From contig CM044867.1 of NCBI GenBank assembly GCA_024500155.1, forward strand, positions 12,475,632-12,539,631: 64,000 nucleotides of DNA, read 5' to 3'. Below the pieces are notes generated by a model. It had not been told where the DNA came from. It ran no database searches and saw nothing but the letters and a program-made list of their open reading frames with translations. Both the position numbers and the translations under genes were made by a program. The first letter of the stretch is position 1; every line of letters begins with the position of its first letter. Of the stretch, positions 49,186-60,600 are shown in pieces. This DNA is from Chenopodium formosanum (taxonomy: Eukaryota > Streptophyta > Magnoliopsida > Caryophyllales > Amaranthaceae).

Positions 49186-50202
49186 AACGAGTCGCCAACA
49201 AGTTTTAAGGAACTTGTACCCAAAAGACAATCCAAAGGACCGTCAACTACTCCATAAGGTCTTGAACCAAACAGGGTCCGGGGATGAGGGTACGAATCCA
49301 ATCTACAAAAGAAAGGACCCGCCCTATAAAATAGGCCTCTACTTTGTTCTGCTCGTATTCATGCGCGCTTTTCGAATAACATACAAACATTATATTAATC
49401 CTAACCTGTTTATCTATGTTGGTTGAAATTAATGCACAAATAAGACTATTATTGGCGATCACTTGTATTAAAATCACATTAGCCTAAACCAAATTATTAA
49501 TTATCTTATTAAGCGTGATTTCAAGTACAAATTCCCTTTAAACCTGCATAAAAGGCGTGATCAAGCAATAACAATAATATATATCAAGCAACATAAATAA
49601 TAAAGAATAATAATGATAATAACATGATAAGGCATAATAAAGCTTAATAATAATAGCAAGACCCTAGGCATGATACTAACAAGATTAATAACAAATCCTA
49701 GCATGTCACTAAGCAATAAAGATCAAAGCTTTAAACCTAACATGGTACTAACATGATATTAGAAAGAATAAAGGCACCCTAACATGATACTAGAAAGCAT
49801 AAAAAACATCCTAACATGATACTAGGAATTAAACAATAATCATCATGCAATCTACATTGTGAAAGAAATAGAGAGTAAGCTAATCTACTTACTTTGAAGC
49901 CTCGTACCTCTTTCTAATAACAAAATACACAAGTTAGTAAACTTCAATGAAAATAAATAAAGAATAATTAAAGAATTAAATTGAAATCAAATTAAACAAA
50001 GTTTAGACTAGATTTGGACCAAACCCTCAGAAAATATTAACCTTGCACGTCTAGGGCGAAGGCAACTTCGAACTTGGCTAGATGACTCTAAGTCTAATGT
50101 ATGCGGAATATTGTAAAACTAGAAAAGAGAGAATGAAAGCATAAAGTTGATAATAAGAGAGAAGAATAAGAATTGATGATCCTGAAAAAAGGAATACGGA
50201 CA

Positions 50203-50210
50203 CTATTTAT
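50203..50210 (-). promoter_or_regulatory. TATA box of the Tat LTR
   Basis: ATAAATAG on the minus strand, 72 bp downstream of the palindrome array and upstream of a pyrimidine-rich leader. Confidence 0.6.
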
Positions 50211-50281
50211 AATGAAAATAATCCGGAAAAACACGGAATTTGATAAGGAATAAAACTCCACGCTGTCGCCAGGACTGGACT

Positions 50282-50377
50282 CTGTCGCGACGCGACAGTG
50301 TCTGTCGCGAGGCGACAGGGTTTGTCGCGCGGCGACAGAGTCTGTCGCGTGGCGACAGACTTGTCGTCTGGCGACAG
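50282..50377. repeat. Palindrome array 1: five CTGTCGC-NNN-GCGACAG units
   Basis: 17-bp units start at 50282, 50302, 50322, 50342 and 50361: steps of 20, 20, 20 and 19 bp. The 7-bp arms are nearly constant and the 3-bp centre varies (GAC, GAG, GCG, GTG, CTG). A decayed sixth unit lies at about 50263. GC-rich in an AT-rich LTR. Confidence 0.95.
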
Positions 50378-50977
50378 CCTGTATAAGCGCGTTTTTATCT
50401 TTTTACAGAATCCGATCTTTAATCAACTTGATCTACGGAATCCGTACAAAAGATGAAATACGGTTTTTAGGATAATAAAATAATACTTTTATTCCAAATA
50501 AAAATCCTTTAAGATAATTAATTATTAATCCTATCAACATTAGAATTAAAAAGAACTTTCTAGAAACTTCTAGAAAACTATGATTAATCCTAATAGCTTT
50601 AGGAATGATAATTAACATTGGGCCCTCCTCTAGATCATTGGGCCGTATTAAAACAAAACTCCGGGCCCAGTTTAGTATTTTGGCCATAACTTCCTCAATA
50701 TTCATCGGAATTGGGCTTATAATATATCGTTGGAAAGGTCTTTTCAAGCCCCATCCAACTACACTATTATTGGACCTTAATCATGGACCAAAATAAACTA
50801 AAATGGACGTTTTCAAATAAATAAAGTCATTTTCAAAAACAGAGAGGAAAGAAATTAATTAAAACTAAACCGCGACACTTGACTTTCGAATCACTTTCAC
50901 CTAATTCGATTATATTTCGACGTACAAGGCATTCATCACTGGGTTTGGTTTTGGGGAGACACAAATGGGTGTCTACA

Positions 50978-50995
50978 GAAGCCCCCACTTTGACT
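50978..50995 (-). promoter_or_regulatory. Polypurine tract
   Basis: On the minus strand AAAGTGGGGGCTTC lies directly before TGTAGACACCC, the usual PPT-LTR junction for plus-strand DNA priming in Tat elements. Confidence 0.75.
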
Positions 50996-51890
50996 GAGTT
51001 TGAAGAAACTTATGTTTCGAAAAACGAGAGTCAAAGTATCGATAGGGACGGAGAATGATTCAAAATGCTCTGCAATTCCAAATCATTCTTATAACGCCGA
51101 TACCTGCAAAACTAATCATTAGTTAAAACAGATAAAAGAGTTAAGAAACGCGTATCTTGCATCGTCGGGCACACGTCTCTGGGGTAACCGTTTTGCTGTT
51201 GCTTTTGCTGTTTATGACAACCTCCACTGTGCCTCGTGAACGCCATCCTTGAAGATAACCACATGTCGCTGCCTTCAATATTCTTGATCCTCCACAGTAT
51301 TTCGGGAACATCATCGAAAATAACTGTATGTCGTCATCTCCTGGGTGTGGCCATACTTTGCCACAGCAGTATGTCGCCGCTATAGACCATCTCTTCTTTA
51401 CCTTGAAGGATCGCCGAAGGTGACCTTACTTCGCCATCTCCAATTTTATGACATTACCTCGTCTTGACCGTGCTTCGTCACTAAACAATCTCCCTCTATG
51501 TTGAGACATTGCCAAAGAATCACTTTACCTATTGACTCTTAATATCATTATATCAATGCCGGTACCTCGGTGCCTTTGCTTTTATAACCCATTACTTTGG
51601 TGTGCTTATTGAACCAATACTTCGGTGCTCTGAACCATTACCTTGGTGCCTTATTTGTTGAACCATCATCTTGGTGCTTTATTTACTGAACCATTATCTT
51701 GGTGCTTTATTATGAGCCAATACTTAGGCGCTTCAAGTTAAGTGAGACGATTTTTCATCAAATCGATCACTTAGTGTTTTGATCGAACTGATCAAATCAT
51801 GTCAATTTTGCTTAAAGGGGCTAACTGGCGTACCAAGGAACCCAAATCACTAAACTGGACCCAAAAAATCATAAGGAAGAGCCCAGAACC
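50996..51890. repeat. 3' non-coding region of the Tat element with a minisatellite
   Basis: At about 51554-51735 a unit of about 31-36 bp (GAACCATTAYCTTGGTGCYTT) is repeated some six times. 51180-51480 has degenerate TCGCC-containing text without an ORF. Variable tandem repeats close to the 3' LTR are a known habit of the Ogre/Tat group. Confidence 0.7.
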
Positions 51891-51985
51891 TTGTCGCCAG
51901 GCAAAAACGCCTGTCGCCGGCGTTTGGTTCTGTCGCCACGCGACAGAGCCTGTCGCCTCGCGACAAATCTGTCGTTTGGCGACAG
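51891..51985. repeat. Palindrome array 2, upstream of the first antisense ORF
   Basis: Five 17-bp units start at 51891, 51911, 51930, 51950 and 51969 (steps of 20, 19, 20, 19). The first two have decayed right arms; the third is CTGTCGCCACGCGACAG. A TTTTAAAA box follows at about 51994. Confidence 0.95.
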
Positions 51986-52608
51986 AATCGGGGTTTTAAA
52001 ACCCGATTCTTCTTCTTCTTCATTTCGCTGCTCTGCTTCACGAAACTCACGAAATTTTCATTTGGTTCGTTCTTGCTCATTTCTCAACCGAATTCGCTCA
52101 AACTTGTTGCAAATCGAAGCTCTTCTCATCTATTTTCCCGATCTATGTAAGTTTTGCTCAAACCCTACTCGGTTTTTGATGAATTGGCCGTTCTTGTTCG
52201 CGTTTTTTCCGGAATTTCGAAACTTATATTGCTCAATTTGCTTTGTTCGTTAAATTTTATGCTTTGAATTTATTTAATTATGTTTGTATATTGCCTTGGG
52301 AGTATTTTGAGACTTGTTTGACTCAATTTGGTGAAGAAATGAACAAATCACCATTGTTGGACCTCTTAAGGTCGTGAAGACAATGTGAGTCGTTCTTGGT
52401 GTTTTAACTGCTTTTTCTTGTGCAATTTGTCACAAATATTCATTATATGTTTGCAAGAAATTGTTTGTTTGCTCAAAAGATGATTGTTTGTTTGAAATCT
52501 TGCTCTGTTTTAGTACTACGTATTTTTGCTCGAACATAGTATCATGCGGCTTAGGTGAACTGTAGAAACCATAGAAACTTAAGTTTAATAATTTTTACAA
52601 ACTTTAGC

Positions 52609-54959
52609 ATGGCTAGACGACGTGGTTCGAGTTCTCGGTCGAGGGACACGCGTCGAGAGGACGAGCCCACCAGTGAGGGCGAGGACGTTCCTTCTACTTC
52701 GGGGTTGGGCGACATGCCTGACTGGGACGAGCGTACATTATTCCACGCGCCGGTTCACCACCTGTCGGAGAGAGTCCAACGAGGCTTATCGAGCGGGAGG
52801 ACCCGTAGTCACGGCTCGGGTAACTCCACCATAGGCTCCTTGTACGACAGCTTCATCAGTCGTGACGAGGAGCTTCGTCACCTTTGGGAGTCATGTGGGT
52901 TGGCTCCCTTGCTGCAGGCCACCCGGGCCATGTTCTCATACGACGGGGGCAACCTCATCGTCCGAGCTTTGGTGGAGTTCTTTTGGGACACCACCAACAC
53001 TTTCCACTTTCCCTGGGGTGAGATGACAGTCACTCCAGCTGACTTTAGCCTCATCACGGGGCTAGATTTTCAGTCCACTCCTCTTCCTTTCGATGTTGGC
53101 GTTACTGTTTACTCGCCAGAGGTGCTGGAGTTGTTGGGGCCGATCGTCATTCGGGCCCGGGCTGAGGTTCAGTCGGGACAGCTGAGTTCCCGATGTATTC
53201 GTCGCTGCACACTGGCTGCAGCTTTTGAGGATGATGCGACTACCCGAGAGCAGCGGGTACGCATCTTTGTGCTGATTCTGCTGTCAGGGACATTTTCCCC
53301 TGATTGAGGTAGTAGGGTGCTGCTATACTACCTGCCTGCCGTCCGCGACCTGGGATTGGTGGGGACATATGATTGGGCCAGCATGGCCTATGCTGATTTT
53401 CTATTGGGCTTACGGCGTTCCTGTCGCCACAAAGCCCTGTCTGGAGAGGTCGCCCTGTCCAGCTTCTGGAGGGTTGTAGAGGTATGCCTCTGTTCTCATT
53501 ACTTAGGTTTTGTCTCAAATGTTTAGGAATGTGTTTTCACCATTTCTGCTTTTGTGTAGATCTGGTTCTACGAGTACTTCCCCTCTCTTGCGCCAGCGAG
53601 GCCTTCTCCTCGCGGGCTCCCCATTGCCGCCAGTTGGGGAGGCCGCAGGGGTCCGCCAGAGGCGATACGTCTTCGAGAGATGATTCTTTCGGTGAGATTT
53701 TGGCTTTAACTTTTACTTAAACTTTATTATTTTTGGCATTGGTGTCTTACTTAGTGATATTTCAGGAGCCTAGCCCGGTATATCGACCTTTGGCTGGTTT
53801 CCCTATCTCTCCCTTGGCGGCGCAGTACTCAGCTGAGCGTCGCTATTTTCTGGGGACATATGATGCGGTGGTCTACCTAGGGGAGCGGGTAGCCATCCAA
53901 CACTCCTCAGACTTCTTCGTAGTCCTAGCTCCTCCGCCCCGGCACATGTTCCATGATGCCTTGCAGCGGGATCGTGCTGGTGGTCCCTCGCGAGGTACTC
54001 ATTGGAGGACCTTCATTCTCCTCGAGCAGAGCTATGAGGAGGATCTGTTGCCGCTGCTGGCGCCGGCTCCTGTTCCTACAGAGGAGGCAGCGGTATGTCA
54101 TTATCTGTTCAGCTTTACTTGTTTTAGGTAGCCCCCAAGCATCTTTTTGACCTTCTGTTTTTTAGCAGGCTGGTCCTAGGGAGTTCATTCCTCCTAGGAT
54201 GTCCATACGTTACCAGGGTACGTATGGACCGATTGAGGAGCTCATTCCTCCTGCTCCAGAGGGAGAGCGGTTCGTGGAGCGGTCCATCCCTCGTCACCAG
54301 ACTCGAGTAAGTGTTTAGGCTATTTCATGAGGTTATTGTCCTGGCTTTATGTTTGTTATCTTGACTTGGTCGGTTTTTGGCAGTTTTCACGCGAGGTGGT
54401 GACAGCTATGGCTAGGTGCATTGACGCCTTTCGCAGCCAGCTTGTGAGGTTGCGGAACCGTGCTACCTGCCGTTGCAACGACGTCGAGGAGGTATTATTT
54501 TACTTTCAGTGTGTTTTGGTTTTAATTTCGTTATATTGGCTAACTTTGGATTTATTTTTGCAGGGGCAGCCTATTCCTTCTCCACGCACTCGGTCGAGAC
54601 CCGAGCCTAGGAGGGAGACTACTAGGTCCGACTCGAGGCGTCGCAGGACTACCTCTAGTGGACGAGGTGGTCGTTCTGAGGCCGCGGCCGTAGAGGATTC
54701 GGCGTCGTCGCCGGAGGATGTTCCGACCGAGCCTACCGTTCGAGGTGGGATGGGTGGTGGGACATACGAGTTTGGGTCATCATCGCAGCAGCCTCAGCCT
54801 CTTTCTGTCGGATTTCAGGGTGAGGTTGGGTGGCCTGGCCCTGAGTTGCAGTTCGCGTCATCCGGTGTTCCAGGGGATGATGATGGGCATACTCCGCGGA
54901 GTAGGGCATTTTTCGATACATTCGGTATCCCTCGCGATCTGCGACCTCCGGCACCGTAG
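52609..54959 (+). pseudogene. Plant-mobile-domain (PMD) ORF, six exons, antisense within the Tat element
   Basis: Coding exons 52609-53481, 53560-53691, 53766-54092, 54169-54306, 54384-54491 and 54564-54959 all have GT-AG borders and phase-0 introns (about 657 codons). A 5'UTR intron (52147-52607) is plausible. Core words LIVRALVEFFWDTTNTFHFP, GEMTVTPADFSLITGL and VYLGERVAIQHSSDFFVV identify the plant mobile domain, found in MAIN-type plant proteins and in Tat-lineage elements. The N-terminus is basic and the C-terminus (54590-54700) is rich in Arg/Ser and disordered. One in-frame TGA (53305-53307) breaks exon 1; the frame is open on both sides. It is antisense to gag-pol, which explains how introns survived copying through RNA. 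The PMD function is not well known. Confidence 0.85.
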
Positions 54960-55464
<505 letters not shown>

Positions 55465-55540
55465 CTGTCGCCACGCGACAGACTCTGTCGCCAGGCGACA
55501 GCCTCTGTCGCCACGCGACAATCTTGTCGCCTGGCGACAG
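55465..55540. repeat. Palindrome array 3, upstream of the second antisense ORF
   Basis: Four units start at 55465, 55485, 55505 and 55524 (steps of 20, 20, 19), with centres CAC, CAG, CAC and CTG. It lies 52 bp upstream of a TATA box on the plus strand. Confidence 0.95.
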
Positions 55541-55591
55541 ACTTATTTTCCTGTTTCCATACGGAATGGAAGTCTGTCGTACAGAAAGCAC

Positions 55592-55600
55592 TATAAATAG
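55592..55600 (+). promoter_or_regulatory. TATA box before the second antisense ORF
   Basis: TATAAATAG 75 bp upstream of the ATG at 55667, indicating that the antisense ORF has its own promoter. Confidence 0.6.
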
Positions 55601-55666
55601 CCCCCGAATACTCCGTTTGCTGCATAATTCGATCAGCTTATCAATTTATTAATTTAATCAGTGATC

Positions 55667-57164
55667 ATGTCTTTAGTTAAGAAAACATTTTGTGGCTATA
55701 TGGATGATTGGTGTCGTCGTTTGTCTGCTAAAGACAAAAAAGCATTAGAACTTTTGCATATGGGGGGTATATTTGGGATTAGGGGAGTAACTTTTGATAC
55801 TGATTTTATATATTCTGCTGTAGAGTACTGGGATATTGATACCCATTGTTTTAGATTTTTCCATGAATAAATTTGTCCTTTACCGGAAGAATTTGGAGCT
55901 ATCATAGGTTATTATTCTACTGTTCTTGCGGTAATGCCTAGAGTTAAAGAGTATTATTATAAAGATTTTGAACTCTTTTTTGATTTGAGAGGGACAGCTT
56001 TAAAGAATATATTGCATGGTAATTTAGTGAATTTGACAGATTTTGCGCATTATTATCATGATAATCCTAATCCCGATTTTCGCACATATAAAAGAAGAGC
56101 CTTTCTTTTTTGCTTATTTAATCAATTGTTCTTAGTTAGCGGGAAAGATAACGAAGGACAATCAATAATTGTTTCTGTCATAGAGCAAGTCGAAGCGGGG
56201 AGAAATCCCATGCCATTAATCGTTGGAGAAACTATGTTATGGTTGGATTCATTGAGAAGGAACCCAAAAGCACCGTTTAGAGGTTCTCCGATCTTATTAC
56301 AGGTGTAACATAATACTACTATTATATAATCATTAAAGCATATTATTATTTATACTTGTAATATTAATGTATACAAATATTTTGCAGATATGGCTCATGG
56401 AGAGGTTGAAGCTTATCAATCCTCCTGATGATATTCAAACTTATGCTCCTAACTACATCACCCGTCGGAAGAAGCGATTCTTAAAGATCGGCCACCGTGA
56501 ATGGGGCAAGGTGTTTGCCGCCGGTGACTTTACCATAAAGTGGGTTGTTCCTTGGTGGAGGATTGACGCGATGATCGGTTGTAGTAACCAAGCATATTGT
56601 CGTCTCCCTAGTTTGTCAAGATTAACATTTTATTTCCCGTGTAGAGTCTTGAGGCAATATGGTCTTGCACAAACCATCCCTACCGGAGATCTTCGCCGCC
56701 CTTATGAATTTCCGGTGTCACAAGAAATTGAGCGTTTTGATATGTACTGGAGTGGTAGGCCCTTATGGGAGGTGATTGCCTATAAGGAACCGCCTCTTCT
56801 ATCAAACAGAGTAAAACAGTGGCTTGACGGAAAGTTTCAGAATTCGCAGGAGACCAATGTGAAGGACCGACTGGGTGACAAGAAAATTCCTGCCAAAGAA
56901 CGTCTAGGGGCAAGAATCGAATTCAAAACACCTATTATGCCTAAGAAAAAGAGCTCTAAGAAAAATAAAGGAAAAAGAAAGGTGGACTCTACTGAAAAGG
57001 AAGTTTGGATGGAAAAGAAACATGGGGTCCTAGCAGAGGGAGAGACTGTTGATACTAAAATAGAATGTAGATCTTCTAATGGTTGTCTCCTAGCAAAAGT
57101 AATGGACCAAGAGGAAAAGGAAGACACAAACTGGAAGAGAATGAAGAAAGAGAAAGAAGATTAG
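55667..57164 (+). pseudogene. Second PMD-like (DUF7745-type) antisense ORF, two exons
   Basis: Exon 1 is 55667-56302, intron 56303-56387 (GT-AG, phase 0), exon 2 56388-57164 (TAG). Words such as FIYSAVEYWDIDTHCFRFF, CPLPEEFGAIIG and FLFCLFNQLFLVS match the PMD-related family annotated as DUF7745 in plant genomes, common in retrotransposon-derived ORFs. The second exon ends in a Lys-rich tail (KKKSSKKNKGKRK) like a nuclear signal. An in-frame TAA (55868-55870) interrupts exon 1; the frame is open on both sides. It shares strand, promoter layout and phase-0 splicing with the upstream PMD ORF but is only distantly similar in sequence. Assignment to DUF7745 is by memory of family features. Confidence 0.7.
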
Positions 57165-57428
57165 AACAATGCTTGTTTTTGAATTTATTTAGACAAATTA
57201 TGCTTTGATTAATTTATTTTCAGCTTTTATTTCATCAATAATGTACTTTCTTTTATTAATTAATAAAATTCCAGCTTTTATTTTAATTAATCTTTTAATT
57301 AAAGCAATGGGAACAACTATAATACATATTTTCGGAAGGTAAATTCGAGTACGAAAGTCGAAAAAATTTCCAGAATGTACGGAACTTGTCCAGATGTTTG
57401 CAGAAGAGTAGCGCTGCTATCCGGAGTA

Positions 57429-57485
57429 CTGTCGCCGGCGACTGGGCTCTGTCGCCTGGCGACAGCCATTGTCGTCTGGCGACAG
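57429..57485. repeat. Palindrome array 4, between the antisense ORF and pol
   Basis: Three units start at 57429, 57449 and 57469 (steps of 20, 20), plus a decayed fourth (TCTTCTGGCGCCAG). No clear TATA box follows on either strand. The 57165-57428 and 57486-57653 flanks are non-coding; the latter has GGATACGTAGGCAACCC on the minus strand, a word I associate with Tat elements. Confidence 0.9.
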
Positions 57486-57653
57486 AAGCTATCTTCTGGC
57501 GCCAGTCTCGAAACTTGGCAGTCGTTGCTCTTTTGCTTCGGGGATACAGAATGTGAATAAATTAAAGGGGCCGCACCCGATTTGGGTTGCCTACGTATCC
57601 TTTATTTAAGGAATCAGGCCAAACGTAGCTCTTTTGAGTGTTTACTCAAATAT

Positions 57654-60600
57654 TCATGGGTAGTATTTCTTAAGTTGGTCAAGATTTGTCATATTTGAGA
57701 ATTCATTGCCATCCATGTCAGTTAACTTAGCCGCGCCTCCTGACAAGATTGTCTTGACAATGTATGGTCCTGACCAGTTAGGGCGGAATTTGCCTCTTGG
57801 ATCTAGAACATTTTTCCTTAATGGTTTTAATACCAAGTCCCCTACCTTGATATTTCTTGTCTTGACTTTTTTATTGAAATGCCTAGCCATGCGGGTTTGA
57901 TAGCACTGCGTATGATGTAGAGCTTCTAGTCGTTTTTCATCGAGTAGGATTAGCTCCTCATATCGTGCTCTAGTCCACTCAACTTCATCGAGTTTACTTT
58001 CTAATGCGATGCGCAAAGAAGGTATTTCTAATTCTACAGGTTGTACAACATCCATCCCATATACCAAATTGAATGGTGTATTTCCTGTTGATGTTCGGAT
58101 CGATGTGCGATATCCTCACAGTGCAAAGTGGAGTTTGTCAGGCCAATCCTTATAATTTTCGGTCATTTTCTCGATGATTGTTTTTAAATTCTTATTAGCT
58201 GCCTCAACTGCCCCATTTGCTTGAGGTCTATATGGAGAGGAATGGTGGTGTTGAACGCCATATTTTTGTAATAATTTTTCACATTCTCCTTGAAAGTGAG
58301 TACCATTGTCACTTATCATCTCATGTGGGACTCCATATCGGCAAATTATGTTTCTTTCGATAAAGAGTGCTACATGTTTGGCGGTGAGTTTAGCATATGA
58401 TTGTGCTTCCACCCACTTCGTGAAGTAATCTATAGCAACAAGGATGTATTCATGACCTCCTGTTCCTGGGGGTGTAATCTTTCCAATTATGTCTATTCCC
58501 CATGTAGAGAAAGGCCATGGGGAGGTGTAGGTGTAGAGAAGAGATGGTGGAATGTGTTGTAGGTTTGCATAAATTTGACACTTAGGGCATCTTTTTACAT
58601 ATTGATGGCAGTCTTTGTTCATGGTAGTCCAGTAATATCCTTCTCGCATTATCTTTTGGACTAGCATTTTACCGTTAATATGTGTTCCACATATGCCTTC
58701 ATGGATAACCCTCATAGCCCTTTGGGCATCCTTTTTACCTACACATAATAGAGCTCGTCCATTAGGTACCCTTTTGTGTAGCTCATTTCCTATGAGTACG
58801 AATTGGGAAGCTAAAAGTCTTAGTGCCCTTTTTGCTCTTTTATCGGCATGAGGAGGGTATTCTCCCTTAGTGACATAATTCAATATATCTGTGAACCAAG
58901 GTTCTTCCTCTGGTTCTTCTTCTTGAATTATTTCATCATTCTCTATAGCTTGGATGTAGGCGGGTTTATGCCTTTTTTCTATGGTTAGAGGCATTTGTTC
59001 AATTTCTTTGGGTATTCTAACCATTGAGGCTAACCTTGCCAGGGCGTCGGCGAATTGGTTTTCTTCTCTAGGTAGATAAGTGTATTCTACCTTTTCCAGT
59101 TGATCGGTGAGGGTTTCCAAATATGATTGGTAAGGAGCTAAACTCTCACTCCTAACTTTCCATCTCTTGGAAATTTGGTTGATGATTAAAGATGAATCTC
59201 CGAATATTCGGAGCTTTTTCACACCTAAGGCTAAAGCGGTTTCGAGGCCCACGACACATGCTTCATATTCAGCTGCGTTGTTAGTGACGTCGAAATCTAA
59301 CTTGATGGATATAGGAACATGTTCTTCCTTAGGCGATACCAACAAGACTCCTACACCGCACCCCTTTTGGTTCGAGGCTCCGTCAAAGTATAGAGTCCAC
59401 GTGTCATCTTCTGTCATCATTAGATCTTCGTCTGGAAATTCGTGGTCTTCTAAAGGTGTTGAGTCTTCTATTGGGAAATCTGCTAGAAAATCCGACACCA
59501 CTGACCCTTTGATCGCTTTTTGAGGCATAAATCTTATGTCGAATTGAGCTAAGTTCACTATCCATCTTGAAATTCGTCCATTAAGTGTAGATCTTTCGAA
59601 TAGATATTTTAAGGGATCCATTCGTGAGACTACATAGACCGTGTGCACGAGCATGTAATGTCTTAGTTTAGTTGTGGCCCACACCAATGCGAGGCACAAC
59701 TTTTCCAACGGCGTATATCGTGTTTCATACTCGAGCATTTTCTTACTTAGATAGTAAATGGCATTTTCTTTGCTTTCCACCTCTTGTGCGAGCATAGCCC
59801 CCATTGTTTCCTTTGTAACCGTTAAGTATAGCCTTAAGGGTATTCCGGGGAGTGCTGGAGCTAATACGGGAGGATTTGCAAGGTAAGCCTTGATCTTTTC
59901 AAAGGCTTTTTGGCACTCATCGTCCCATATGACTGGTACATTCTTCTTGAGTTTTTTAAATATTGGTTCACATATCGTAGTCAACTTAGATATGAACCTA
60001 CTTATGTATTGCAACTGGCCGATAAATCCTCGGATTTGCTTTTCGGTTTTGGGCGGTGGCATGGACATGATTGCTTTTATCTTTGTGGGGTCTATTTCTA
60101 TCCCTCGAGAACTTATGACATAGCCTAGGAGTTTTCCTGATGTAACACCAAAAGCACACTTAGAAGGGTTTAGCCTCATGTTGTATTTTCTTAGTCTTTC
60201 GAAGAATTTCCGTAAGGCTATTGGGTGTCCTTGACGATCTTTTGATTTTACAATCATATCATCTACATAGACTTCCACCTCTTTATGCATCATGTCGTGA
60301 AGTAGGGCAGTCGCTGCTCGTTGGTAAGTGGCACCCGCGTTTTTAAGTCCGAATGGCATTACCGTATAGCAATAAGTACCCCACGGTGTTATGAACGTTG
60401 TCTTCTCCATGTCTTCTTCGGCCATGAGGATTTGATTATACCCTGCGTACCCATCCATAAACGAGAGAAGTGCATGATTTGCTGTATTATCTACCAAAAT
60501 ATCGATATGTGGTAAAGGGAAGTCGTCCTTTGGACTTGCCTTGTTTAAATCTCGATAGTCGACACACATTCGAACTCTACCATCTTTTTTCGGAACTGGG

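Larger units (their letters stand above)
49215..50977 (-). mobile_element. LTR of the Tat-lineage retrotransposon
   Basis: On the minus strand it starts TGTAGACACCC directly after a polypurine tract and probably ends GGGTACA (plus-strand TGTACCC at 49215), about 1.76 kb; the left end is uncertain by about 60 bp. U3 holds TTTCCAACGATATATTATAAG (near 50735, minus) and the palindrome array (50282-50377), then a TATA box (50203-50210) and a CT-rich leader. U5 words match those at 37480-38110 and 39010-39600. Left of 49215 the minus strand reads TTGGCGACTC, which resembles a tRNA-Arg-type primer-binding site, so internal-type sequence flanks both sides of this LTR. Confidence 0.7.

Noticed and set aside
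50282..50377. CRISPR array
   Set aside because: Units are palindromes at 20-bp steps with only 2-3-bp spacers and lie in a plant LTR; there are no spacers of CRISPR length.
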